The translations under genes were made by a program, and so were the position numbers. A stretch of 64,000 nt of DNA. Source: Fusarium oxysporum f. sp. lycopersici 4287. Lineage: Eukaryota > Ascomycota > Sordariomycetes > Hypocreales > Nectriaceae. The number at the start of each line of letters is the position of its first letter. Within the stretch, counting starts at the first letter, position 1. The notes beneath the pieces are model-generated. The model made no database searches, had not been told where the DNA came from, and worked only from the letters and a program-made list of their open reading frames with translations. The stretch spans positions 1,867,886 to 1,931,885 of the forward strand of contig NC_030986.1 of NCBI RefSeq assembly GCF_000149955.1. The letters are read 5' to 3'. Positions 23,133 to 34,432 of the stretch are shown piece by piece.

Positions 23133-25526
23133 ATGTCTATTCTCTCGAGATATTCTTTGCGCCAGAACCGCGGGTTTTTGGGCTCTGACAGTTCTGCTCT
23201 GCCATCGCAGGATGCACAGGTAAGTCAATGCGTCTCTCGTTGATCGTTTGCCTACCTACCTACCTACCTACCTACCTACCTACCTATCTATCCATCAAGC
23301 GTGGCCATCAGTGTGCCACGTACATAAGGCTCCCTCCTGTATCTCGATGATCCTGATGTTGTGGACTAACAACGGTTCTGGCATAACAGGATCGTCAACA
23401 ATTACGCTACGAGCTTGATTTAAACTCATGGAACTTTCGCATCTGGGGTGTTTGTGCCTCTGGCTTTTTAACAGATTCGTGAGCTTTCTCCTCGTCACTT
23501 CTGCACAACGACGTCCTAACTCGTGAATAGCTATAATCTTTTCTCAACGAATGTAATCCTCGCTTCTATCGCATTTGTATACTGGCCCAATGGTCCTGAA
23601 TGGTCGGGTCTACTGATTAACTTCTTTACGCTCTTGGGATCCGTCGTTGGTCAGATCCTCTTTGGCTACCTTGCGGATCGCTATGGTCGAACTCGCCTCT
23701 ATGGCGTTGAGCTCGTTCTGGTTATTGTTTCTACGATTGGGGTCGCCACGAGCAGCCATGGCTACAATGATCTTTCTTTTCTCGGCCTGTTCATCTGGTG
23801 GCGTTTTGTCATGGGCATTGGTGCGTGAATCCTGAGCAACCTCTGGCTTCCAACCATAAATGGCAAAACTTGGATGCTAACAAACACCATAGGAATCGGA
23901 GCCGAATACCCGCTCAGCGCTGTAATCACGTCGGAATGGTCCAGTACACAATCTCGCGCTACTATGCTCTCGTCCGTTTTCATGATGCAGCCCATCGGCC
24001 AGGCACTGGCCCAGTTGGTCGGTCTGTTTGTCCTCCTCGGCTTCGAGCGAAGTCACAACCTCCAAGGAATGCGTTGCGGACTCGATAGGTTGCATGAAGA
24101 GGAATGCAAAAAGGCATTGGATGGCGTCTGGCGCATTGTGATCGGGTCAGGTGCCGTCCCTGCACTACTAGCCATCATCTTCCGCTTCTTCCTGTTCGAC
24201 TGTGGTATTTACAGCCTTGAGGTCAGGAATAAGCCGAGAATGGCTCTAGCAAATACTCAAAGAATCTACGGTGCTCCGCAAGGTGCTGGGTTAGAAGCCT
24301 TCCCCAGCGGAGGTGTCAACGGGCGCTCTATGAGTGGTGGTGTTGGTGGACAAAACTCGTTCCCGATGAACCAATTCGTTCAAAATCAAGCACCGACAAC
24401 ATATCAGACTACCTCGCCCGATGGGAACCATGTTGCACCTTCGTATCGCACAAATGGTCTTGGAGATGGTATGCATCTTGCTAGTAGCTCGCAGCAGCCG
24501 ATGCCGGTGCAGTTTTCGAGAGAGGACCTCCACAACTACTTCATCCGCGATGGGAACTGGGCATATCTACTGGGCACGGCGGCAACATGGTTTTTCTTGG
24601 ACGTTTCGTTCTATGGTATGAGCCTCGATAATAGAGGCACTCTGTCGACGATGTGGGCGACTACCACGCCGACCAAGATTGACGACTCCCTCGAGTGTTG
24701 GACATCATCACTTAGCGGGGGAAATTCGACAGTACCGGATTGGGCCACCGATGGACTTCCAGTTTGGTCGACCGACGCAACGCACCCCTGCAACACCATC
24801 TACGACGTGCTTATCGAGCAAACAAAGCAATATCTCTTGACCGTCTCGCTTGCATCGATTGCAGGCAGCGCTTGCTTCGTCATATTTGCCAACCGCATCC
24901 CTCGACGTCAGTGGCTCACGGCATCCTTCCTCGTTCTAGCTGGGTTCTTCGTCATCACTGGATGCGTCTACTATGGCGTCCATCAACAAAAAGGTGCCCC
25001 GGCCACAGTGGTGTTTGTAGCCATCTGTCACTTCATGTTCAACTTTGGTAAGTTGACACGCTCTCTGTTCCGCATGTTCAGAACTAACCATGGATTACCA
25101 GGCGCCAACACATTAACATTTATCATACCAGCCGAAATCTTCCCGACCTGCTATCGTTGTCTGTGCCACGGAATCTCAGCTGCTGCAGGGAAGCTAGGCA
25201 GTCTCGTTGCTGTTCTGGTGGTGTACGGAATAAACCAGTCATATCAAGCAGAAAACAGGCAAGGGCTCATCTTTCTCCTATTTGGGTCTGTGGCTGCTGT
25301 GGGTGCCATCTTCTCCTGGGCATACCTACCTGATTCCCAACGTCGCGTCGAGTACGATGGTAAGAGTTACCTCGAGTCCAAAACGCTCGAGGAGCTTGGT
25401 GAAGGAAGAGTCAAAGCACGACTTGGGGGCGAGCTAGTGACGATAGAGGAGAAGTGGGATGCTATCAAGAGGAGGAAGAGAGGGTCCATGAGAAGCGATC
25501 CCTCTGTGCCAGATGGTACTATATAG
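23133..25526 (+). CDS. Inorganic phosphate transporter, Pho84-type MFS, five exons
   Basis: Exons 23133-23219, 23390-23478, 23531-23820, 23893-25047 and 25102-25526 join to 681 residues. It is a plasma-membrane major facilitator expected to bring in phosphate with protons. The model restores the family's first helix (S-Y-N-L-F-S-T-N-V-I-L-A-S). It then gives the loop 2-3 motif G-Y-L-A-D-R-Y-G-R-T, the G-I-G-x-E-Y-P-L-S-A helix 4 signature across intron 3, F-N-F-G-A-N-T-L-T-F across intron 4, and F-P-T-C-Y-R in the second half. About twelve membrane segments can be traced. The central loop (about residues 280-390) is longer than in yeast Pho84 and is Gly/Gln/Asn-rich, which explains the extra length over the usual 550-590. 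Intron 1 (170 bp) carries a (CCTA)n tract. Intron 4 (54 bp) has no in-frame stop. Substrate is inferred from the family. Confidence 0.9.
23251..23286 (+). repeat. (CCTA)9 microsatellite inside intron 1 of the transporter
   Basis: Nine exact CCTA units lie between the donor at 23220 and the acceptor ending at 23389. Confidence 0.92.
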
Positions 25527-25741
25527 AGGCCTCATGGCAATTTGAACTGTAATTATCACATATTTGCCGTCTATGCGCCCTCGCCAGGCGCTATGCTTTC
25601 CATATAAATATTCATAATGAAATAGATACCCCTTAACCACAACCGGAATACGTCTGGAAAAGGTACATCCTACTGCTCCGGTCGATATTTCATACCAATC
25701 TTTCCAATGTACCGGGAATTTCAGGCATTGCTAGGGGCTCA

Positions 25742-27692
25742 CTATCGATGTGTAGCCTCTTGAATTTGATGGCGCCCATGTTGTTTTATCAAGGCATCTA
25801 GTGTCTCACTGTATAGCACGTGGTTGCTGGTTGTGGCTCGCACGCTCCTATCTCCCTCGATAGCATCCAGCCATCGCGCCCAGCGTGATCCAGGCGGGGA
25901 AGACGGTATATTCGCAGGGATCAGAGTCCTAGAGAATCGAAGAGCAAAAGGTGCTAGATGTATATCGACCAGAGACATGCTTCGCCCAAGAAAATACGGG
26001 CCCTATGATGAATTGGAGTCAGTGTATCGGTCACAGGTGATGTACCGAGAGCTCAGGATCAACTACCTTTTTGTCTGCAGCTTCGACAAGAGTATCTATA
26101 CTGCCCTGTAAACTAACTCCTGCTTCATCTTCATGAGCCGGGTCTTGACATTGGAGGAGTTTGAAGAAGTTCGGGACGATATGACGGTTGATCTCCATAA
26201 GGTCAGTGTCGTCTCTGATTCTGGTGATAGTGGGATGTATCTTACATGGTCAATCCAGAAACGGCAATTGGCTTTCAATCTTGAATCTACCGGAAGCATC
26301 GGTGTTCCTTGGCCGAGATCTTCAAGCTACGGACCTCATCAATATCACAAACAAGCAACTAGGAGACGAGACTCACATATTCTAATATGACAGCACTATT
26401 CGAACATGACCAGTCGCTATGTGCTATGGTGGGCACACAGCCATTAGGGTCAGCAAGGAGGGGTTGGGTTGTGTGACGGAAGGCATCTGTTTCGCAGTAC
26501 TGGTAGGGCATGCCTTTTGCCTCCAGAGCGATCCAAATACGTTGAGAGAATGGGCTTTTGCGGTTAGTGTACGTGGAAATGTGAGTGTATTTGAGTATGA
26601 GTTCGACATACCAGAAACATGCCGCGTAGAGCTTGAATTCATTCTCCTTCGCGTGTTTTCTAGCTGTGAGTAGTGCAGCTCCTGTGGCTTTCAGAGGAGC
26701 CTTTTCAAGAATTCCCCATATTAGGAACTCCTTTTCTTCAGAATTGGAGTCATGGATATGGCTTACCTGGACCTTCTCCTTGTCCTTTTTCACATCCCCT
26801 TGGTTTGCCAAATACCTCTGCACACTATTCTTCTTTATCTCGTCACTCCTTTCAAGCGTATGCTTATGTGGCCCAGCCACACGTCTCCCTTTCCATTACC
26901 TCCATTGCCATTGACTCTCTGTATTGTCCACAATCGCTGTCCTGCCAGACTTACGTCAAGACCACTGGTGTTATCAAGGTCCACTCGAGCCCCCGGGAAG
27001 TGCTCTGTAATTTTTATCTTGACATCACATAGATCGCGCTGGCGCGCATTTCGCTTTCGTTTCTTCTTATTGGGGTCATCAGATTTGGGTGTTCCTGGAG
27101 GACGGCCTTTCATACGACAGTCCCAGTAGTGTGAGATGAACGGCTTGCGCTTATAACGCTGTGTCGAGCGATGGGAGTAGACGTTGTCTACATGAGGAAA
27201 ATATGTCTCGAACCTAAGACCGTTAAGGACTGGAAATTCCATCACGGATTGAGGGGGGCTTCTTTACTCTTCATGTGTAAGAACTATCGTCTCGTCCACG
27301 TTGAACAGCTTATTCCGCCACATCTCCAGATCCGGGGGATCAACAATAATCTTACTGCTCAAGTGGCCATTTGATCTTCCAACCTCCTGTCTGTGAGAAT
27401 TATTCTGCACACTGAATATTCCATCGACTGGTGTTTCCATAACAGGCACCGACACTGCTATCGGCGCGAGTATACCAAATTGGCCAGGGGTTGCTGGCGT
27501 CGTGATAGCAGCGCCATTGTGCATAGCATGGATATGATAAGCCTCTTCGATACTGGGAGCCACATATCCATGCAGATCAAGCCCAAGCGCATCGCGATAA
27601 TCCGGTGGCAGACCCGGAGTTGAGAACGTTGCGGATAGTCCCGGCCCGGAGCCGGAGGCGGAGCCCGGAGGCGGGGTGTGCGGAGCTGCCAT
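25742..27692 (-). CDS. Cysteine-type glutathione S-transferase with N-terminal basic extension; frame broken once
   Basis: Seven exons: 27692-27268, 27213-26767, 26700-26612, 26554-26377, 26326-26246, 26192-26067 and 26002-25742. Introns have good GT-AG ends. The two halves of exon 2 are in different frames. One base appears to be missing near 26881-26883, between a Gly-Asn-Gly-Lys-Gly-Asp segment and Val-Ala-Gly-Pro-His-Lys. With that base the product would be about 535 residues. The N-terminal part (about 1-145) is Pro/Gly-rich. Next comes a region with a Cys-Arg-Met-Lys-Gly-Arg-Pro-Pro-Gly-Thr-Pro-Lys stretch resembling an AT-hook core, then a Lys/Arg run. The C-terminal 230 residues are a GST: thioredoxin-fold Cys-Pro-Phe-Ser at about residue 321 (omega-like cysteine active site), a cis-Pro in Gly-Cys-Val-Pro, Glu/Asn-Ser-Ala for glutathione, then an all-helical domain. 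Glutathione-dependent redox activity is inferred. The break could be an assembly error or a real lesion. Confidence 0.75.
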
Positions 27693-28044
27693 GACTGCGG
27701 GTCTCCGTCCTAGTACAGCCACGGCGATGATGAGAAAAAAAAAGAACCCCACTGTAAGATTCGTCCCTCGGTGGGCACGATAAATTCCTCTTGGTGGCAC
27801 TTTCTGACGCTTCTGTTGCTGCTTTAAGATGCTGCCTGGGTCAGTGTTTGAAAGAGGGGCACGGTGTTATTGAGCTGCAGCTGCATACCAGAAGAAGCAA
27901 CAAGGCAAACGCCCCACCGATCCTGCACGGACCATACTACAATATCTCCACTTAAGACAAAAGAAAGCTGCAAAGATGGAACCTTTGAAACCCCCGACAA
28001 AAAATGAAAGCCTCGCAAATCGCTCGCAATCGTATTATAGGAAC

Positions 28045-28127
28045 AGCCCGATGCGGGGGTCGAACCCGCAACCTTGAGATCGCGTACTCGTAAGAGTCTC
28101 ACGCTCTACCGATTGAGCTAACCGGGC
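28045..28127 (-). tRNA. tRNA-Lys (CTT) with a short intron
   Basis: On the minus strand the 7-bp acceptor stem GCCCGGT pairs with ATCGGGC, with one G-U pair. The D arm TAGCTC...GAGC and the T arm GCGGGTTCGACCCCCGC are intact. The anticodon stem TGAGA/TCTCA encloses loop CTCTTA with anticodon CTT. About 10-11 extra bases after the position following the anticodon form a canonical nuclear tRNA intron. The CCA is not encoded, as expected in eukaryotes. It sits between the GST gene and the Zn2Cys6 gene. Confidence 0.93.
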
Positions 28128-28519
28128 GTGGCTCTTGAATTGATTAATACTATGCCCAGCAGGATCGCCTTGAGAGCATGGACAACATCGGCACGCCGGT
28201 ATCCAATAACGCAGCTCTTCTCCTTCCCTGCACCTATTATGGTCGTAATAGTGGTGTTTCATTGTCATTAGAACCCGGGTATCCTTCAGAATTACTCAAA
28301 ACATACATGGTAAGTCCTCCATGAGACTCCCAACCCATAGTGTACAAAGTTGCCGATATGTTTGTCCCGTATAAACGCCCCTGGTGCCAATTCTGATCTG
28401 TGGTGTGTTCACCTCCTTCTCTTTCGTTTTATGATAATTGTTGGATCCCGGCTAGGCTCTCGATGCCATGTTTTGCTTGCCCAACAATCTCGCCTGCAAT
28501 ATTTCCCTCTTCACCGAAT

Positions 28520-31356
28520 TCAGGTATCCTTTGTTTCCCATGTTCCCAAATCCATGGCGTCCATTGGTCCCATATTCATCAAGGCCCGTAAGACGCCCTC
28601 GCCAACTTGTGGTATCCCTGATTGTCCTTGAATGTCTCCCCAGCCATCAGGCATTGAAAAACCTCCACTCTGGTCAAGGTTGGTCGGCATCGTAAATCCA
28701 GCTGTGTCTGAAAAGAATCCTTGTGTGCTCCCATCGAGAACACTCGGGTTCATCAAAGTCTGATTCGGCGACATTGGGCTCGCGTTGAAAGAGTTGTGTC
28801 CGGATCCGTTCAGCTGTCCAGGGGCCAGATGGTTCCGTTGGTCAGATCCTGAGCTCGAATTTGGTGTAGGTCGATTTGATGTCAATCCATCAGGTGATCC
28901 TGAAGCATCTTGGCTATCACCTGTTACATCGCCAAAACCAGACATCGTTCGACTGCCAGATCCAGTCTTTTCGAATGTCGCCCCTGAGCTAGGTGTAAGA
29001 ATGGGTAATTGTTGGTCGGACGACATCCAAGCCTGCGTAGCGAAGCTCTCTTCAGCAGTCGTGATATCTGGTACGCTATGATTAGGCTCAACAAGATCCG
29101 GTTGGTTTCCGTCACCTGTCGAGGGTTGCATATAGTTGCAGTCATTACGATATGCTGCTATGCCCTGCATTCCTTCCGGGTTATCACACCTAGCACCTCT
29201 GGGCGCTCCTGGATTGGTAGGCTTTGCGACGTTAGTGCTATTCGAGGAGAAACGGCGTGGGGCCAACATACACCATCGTTGTTGCGTGGGAAGGCTGTCT
29301 TCAGCTTGGGGATTCTCAGTGCAAGTGCTTCGAGGTCGACATCGAGCTGAACGAGGAACGACTCAGTCAATGGATTCCTGCGTTTCAACGCGTTCATTGC
29401 AGAGAGCAAGAAGCGAAGTGAGTCTGCCGTTTGGCTGTCGTCCGGTCGACTCTTAAGGTACTGTACAAATACTCGCGCCGATACGTATAGGCAGAAGGAG
29501 ATGAACGGGTTTACCTAATAGCATATTAGAATCTCCGCTAATGGATGATAGCTGGCAACACTTACTGTTGAGAGATCCATATGGGAAATCATGCGCATGA
29601 TGCTGGCAATCTCGTTGGCAGCTGTGATGCATCTAACTTTGCTTTCGGCACTGACCGACGCGGGCAAGTTGTTCTTCTCCGCTTTGAAGATAGCGGCTTG
29701 ATGCAGACAGATGGTCGAGGTATGGATGCTCATATTTGTGAAGACAATGTTAGGATTCGACAAACCAGTGGGAAGCTTGAGTTGGGGAGGAAGACAAAGG
29801 GATGTGTTGAGGAGAATATTGTCCATCTGGCGGTGTCGTTTCCAGAACGGACCATTCAGGTCGTTGTCAAGGTCATCGGCATCAGGACGGTGCAGATGTA
29901 CCAAATTTCTGCCAAACAGGCAGGCCATGAGCACGATACCTCCAAACGGCGACAGCTTACCTGCACCCATGGGGCTAGTGCATTCTGATAGCGACTGTGT
30001 CTGCTCAGGTTTGCTCATGATGAAGGCATCTTCTGAAGCAGGGAGATTGGTCATGATGTCGCGTTCGTCAATGGTCATGGGCCAGCCCGTGCCAATACTA
30101 GCATACCGGTCTTGACAGAAAGCCATCCAGAATGTTCGACGTCGTTCCTCTCGTTCTGTCCAATCCTTCGGTGGTGCAAGGCATTGCTTGACGTCGAGGC
30201 CCGTTCCGTCCAGTCTATGGAGACCAGTCCTACAATGGTCAGTAAGGAAAAGGGGCGCCACTCAGGGAGTACATACATTTGAGCCAGGCGGATGGCAGAG
30301 CCAGTGTTGATCCAGGCCCGGGGAAAATACATCATCTTCATTTCATAAGAGGCCAGCAGAGTATGTGTCTGGCAGTGAGCAATAGAGATCATGTGTTCTC
30401 CATAACCCTTGACGTAATCCGCTTCAACATACTTCCGCGCTCTACGGTAGAAGAGATCTTTCAGATCTGCATATTTATCTGTTATGGTACATGCGAGAGT
30501 CCACATGGCATACCGCAGACAGACCGGTGGCCTTTGGTTCGGAGCGCTGTGATGACTGGTTAGACATTTTAGTTTTCCACAGTATGAGGAAACAACATAC
30601 AGATTCATGGCGGCAAGGTAACGGTATTTGTGAATCATGGGAATGGACGGATGAACCTTCTCGAAATAAATCTGATGAAGCTCGTCAATGGTTTCTTGGG
30701 GAGGCAGAGGCTCCTCGAGGCCCAAACCAATCATTTCCCATGTGAAAGTACCACCAACATTGTTCATGCCCATATCTAGACTGGCATTGAAATTGAAGTC
30801 GTCCATGGCTCCTTGCTGTGGCGATTTATCGGTGAAGTTCCAGTGTTGGTCCATACTATGATCCCCAGTAAGGTTTATAGGCGCATTTGAGATATTAAGA
30901 TTCGCAGGGGATGCTGTCTGAGGTGGTCCGGACATTGCAACATTGATGTTCTTTGGAATATTCTGCGGAGGTTCCTGGGTTTTCAGCAACGTTTCGACTT
31001 GTTCTGTAAAGGCGCGGCACGTCAGTAAACCCAATAGTTGATAGTATGTCGGGAAGAGGCTCACTCAGTCGCTCCTCCAGAGCCTTGACGTAACCACGCT
31101 TAGGACCACTCTTCCTCCGCTGTTCGTCGTAGGCGCAAGTGTGACCAAGACGGGAGCAGGTACTGCAGCTAGGCCTCACTCCATCGCACTTGAGCTTACG
31201 CTTCCGACATATCATACATGCCAGCCGTTTTGGCTTGGGAACGCTCGCATTATCGGGTATTTCCTGCTGAGGCGCTGTTTCGTCCCCATCGGCGTCGTCG
31301 CTTCGTGGGCGTTTGTTGCCGGTGGTGCCAGCTCCCTTCTCATTTGAGTCCGGCAT
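28520..31356 (-). CDS. Zn2Cys6 (GAL4-type) transcription factor, six exons
   Basis: Exons 31356-31065, 31003-30601, 30546-30277, 30229-29566, 29514-29272 and 29221-28520 join in phase to 857 residues. The N-terminal zinc cluster is Cys47-X2-Cys50-X6-Cys57-X5-Cys63-X2-Cys66-X6-Cys73. It is followed by a basic linker (R-R-K-S-G-P-K-R-G-Y) and a short Leu-rich coiled coil split by intron 1. The middle region (about residues 210-560) is the fungal-specific transcription-factor domain, with Arg-Leu-Ala-Gln-Met across intron 3 and Arg-Arg-Arg-Thr-Phe-Trp. The last 230 residues are Ser/Gly/Asn/Pro-rich, a likely activation region. Size and domain order resemble the XlnR/Fow2-like group of regulators of carbon use or plant infection, but I cannot separate these from sequence alone. 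Intron 2 (54 bp) has no in-frame stop. Confidence 0.88.
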
Positions 31357-33182
31357 GGGGGACTATCTGGAAGGCTGTGTTTGTTGATATCGGAGGGTTG
31401 GTGTCGCAAACCGATTGATCAGACGGCGGGGATAAGAAATGCTGGACGGGCTGAATGACACGGTCGTAAGGGTCCGCACCTCCCGGAGAGAGATCCGGAT
31501 ATTTAAGAGTGCGATAACAGAAGTGGAAATCAGGAGGGAAGACCGACACTGATAGTGTCCGGAAGATAATGTGTTGGTGTTGGACCAAAGAAACGGCAAT
31601 ACGGAGCATGGAGCGATGGGATTCGAGCTCCCGTGAGTAAGGTAAGGTTACGGAGTTAAAGACGGAGGCAGGTGGGAACCCTTGAGGGAGTCGTCGGATG
31701 GAAGGTGGGGAACAACTAGAGCCTACTAGAGTCTCTTACCCTCTAATGGTAGCCAACGGCTCCACGGTTATCAGGTAGCTTGCGTGTGAGGGGTGCTTGC
31801 CGCGATACACCTTGGCTGCCTGGCGCGCCTATAAGATGTCGCTGGCTTTCAGAGGTGGCCAGTGAGGTACTGCACAGTTGTAGTATCTTTTGTACTGTAC
31901 CGTCAGTCTTGCAAGGTTGGAGGTCGTTGTGCATGAGGATTAATAATAGCATTGAGACTTACATAGTACAGTAGCAATTCGCATTTAGGTTATCCCTCAG
32001 TTTGTTTCCACAACCCAAGTGCAAAGGAAATCAGCATTAAATATTGTTCTCGAGATTTTCGACGAAAATCCCCAAGTACTGAAGATGATTGTATTCGTCA
32101 TCAAGAAGTTATTACCACATCTCTTGAACTTATATCGTCAACATCCACGATTACTTGCAGATATCATATGTCCTCTAGGTTAACACAGCCACACACTTCG
32201 CTTGTTTCCGCTCTTCTAGTGGCAGCCATTTATGTCGGCGGGCGGCCGACTTGAATAAATATCATCGTCAACCTTGAGAAGAATGATATCAACATTTTGT
32301 GTCAATAAGAAAGCCAGAGACAGCACTCGTACTCGTATGAGATCGCAAAACAGAAATAGAGTTACTCAATTCCACAATTCAATAACGACAATACTTCCTC
32401 AGCATCTCGGTTAACCGTCGGTGACAACTTAGCCACTGCACGTTTAGAGTTAACTGAAGCCTAATCATTACAAGCACTGAATTCATACAGACATAATAAA
32501 GAAACAATCAACTGTAAACATTGCGGGAACTTTAATTACCCTAACACCTAATAGTCATGGTCAATTCCCAACTATTCCCTTGGTTGAAGAATCAAGACTT
32601 GACTATAGTACTAGAGGCCATGATACACAACGTCTATTCTCATACGGGCATGCATGTTCCCTTCTTGTAAGGTACAGCACGTTCTATTGTTTCCGATACC
32701 TCCCAGTATCACATATCATAGCAAACATACTAGATGTATAACCCGGAAGCTATCTATATTGGATGAGCTTGATATAAACACATTGCATAGCGTTCTGAGT
32801 GAAGATATACATTTCCCATTGTAACTGACTGTCATCCATGAGCAGCACATCAGCAGGACCAGACCCCCATTATACAGTCTCTGGGCCACGATGACCTCAA
32901 ATGCTCTTCGTCTACATTGACCGGATTTGCCTTGGCTCATTCCGCTTTTCCACATAGCGAGGCCATACGTGGATGTGCCGGTCCTTATTTAGCCCGTCTT
33001 ACACACGACCTAAACCTATCAAGAGCTTCATAAGAAACAAGTAAGGCTGGCCTATGACGGGTTGCATGCTGACGACGAAATATTCTATACAGTACCAATT
33101 GCTTTTGCAGAAGTGAAGGCTTCCAAGGGCCGCTATAGACACTCATATTATTTACTTAAACGTGACTAAGGGGTTATATGTC
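31357..33182. other. Intergenic region, AT-rich in its centre
   Basis: Upstream of the Zn2Cys6 gene and downstream of the THO gene. From about 31975 to 33150 the sequence is visibly AT-rich with no credible coding frame. The first 300 bp or so next to 31356 should hold the regulator's promoter. Whether the AT-rich part is repeat-induced point mutation debris cannot be told by eye. Confidence 0.5.
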
Positions 33183-34432
33183 CTATTTCCTGTCAACATC
33201 GACGCCCACGATCCGCAAAATGCCCAAATCACTATATGCAAGGCAATACCGTGTTGGAGCCCAAGCAACTACTGGACAAGCACCCGCTGTCTTGAACGTG
33301 TGGACATGCTCTCCCGTCTCGACATGCGATACTTCCAGGCCAGATCCTACCAAAAAAAAAAAAAAGCAAATTAGCAAAAGCACCCCAAAACATGGGGAAA
33401 GAAATTTTTACCTTCATCACTTCCACCGACAACAAAACTACCATCGAACGTAAAGCCTGAAGTCAAAAAGGTTAGCGAATCCACTATAAATCGATATCAA
33501 AGGAACGCACTGAGGCTCTTCACTGGCCCGACCATCCTCGTAATTGTTCGCTGGCAGATCCAGTCTGTTGTATCCCACAACGCAATAACTGAGTCTGAGC
33601 CTCCCGTTGCCAGATACCGCCCCGTAGGCTGTAGATCAGCAGTCAGACACGAAGAAGTATGTCCATTGAGCTCAAACTCGCCCGTCTCTTCTCCATGTTT
33701 GCTCTGTAATACAGGTTCAAATCCAGGGTACGACAAGACTCGGATACGTCCTTCTGCTGTCGTGAGGAAGATCTTCTCACCGCTCCAGCAGAATGCGATC
33801 TGGTTGGTCTGCACGGACTGCTGATGCGTGCTGAGAGGCGTCGACTGAGATGGCGACAGAACGAAGATGGTATCTGCCTTGTTCCCAACGAGAAGCGTGT
33901 TCCCATCTGGTGCCCAGACAAGAGTAAAAGCGTCCCCAAGTCCTTTGACCTCGTTGAAGCATGCTTTTGTCCTCACGTCCCAGAACTTGACCACGCCGTC
34001 ACTGCTCACACTGCAAAGCTCTGCATCTTTTGTTGGGTTGAATGCGACCTTCTCAACAGATGCCGAGTGGCCCTTGAGCTCCGTCGAAAACTTCACATGA
34101 GGCTTTTCAGGATTCCCTATCTCATTCAGCTTCGCTCTAGTGGCCGGACAGGCCCGCAGACTTGATCAACTTACACACTCTGAGGGTTTTCTCTGACGAC
34201 CCCGTTGCTACTAGAGTCCCGAGCGGATTCCACGCAATGCATCGCAAGCTTCACCATCAAAATCAGTAAGAGGGATAAGAGAATAGGCCCCCTGGTCAGA
34301 TAACACATACCTATGGGGATTCGAGCCCCGCGAGTTATTGGGGTCGTTGTAGGGCTGACTTCTGAGGTTGCCAAAGTAACTAGAGAACTTATCCTTTGAT
34401 AAGCTCTGTCTTGCTCGAAGGACCGGTGCCAT
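33183..34432 (-). CDS. THO complex subunit 3 (Tex1/THOC3-type WD40 protein), five exons
   Basis: Exons 34432-34311, 34248-34175, 34116-33511, 33456-33412 and 33346-33183 give 336 residues, the usual size for THOC3 (about 350). It belongs to the nuclear THO/TREX complex that couples transcription to mRNA packaging and export. WD40 repeats are visible as G-H-x-A-S-V-E-K-V-A-F-N-P...F-W-D, L-V-W-A-P-D-G-N, G-H-T-S-S-C-L-T-A-D and A-L-W-D. The restored segments T-L-R-V-W-N-P-E-K-P across intron 2, and S-F-T-F-D-G-S-F-V-V-G-G-S-D-E-G across introns 3 and 4, match the family pattern. The protein ends after an R-Y-x-L-A-Y-like final repeat. The intron before the last exon has a T-rich acceptor tract (about 14 T), so its length may be misread. 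Confidence 0.9.

Noticed and set aside
23251..23286. CCTA array as a telomere-like repeat
   Set aside because: The fungal telomere unit is TTAGGG/CCCTAA; this is a four-base unit inside an intron.
26067..26192. A second frameshift in exon 6 of the GST gene
   Set aside because: On recounting the bases at 26155-26165, the exon reads 42 codons in phase with its neighbours, so there is no break there.
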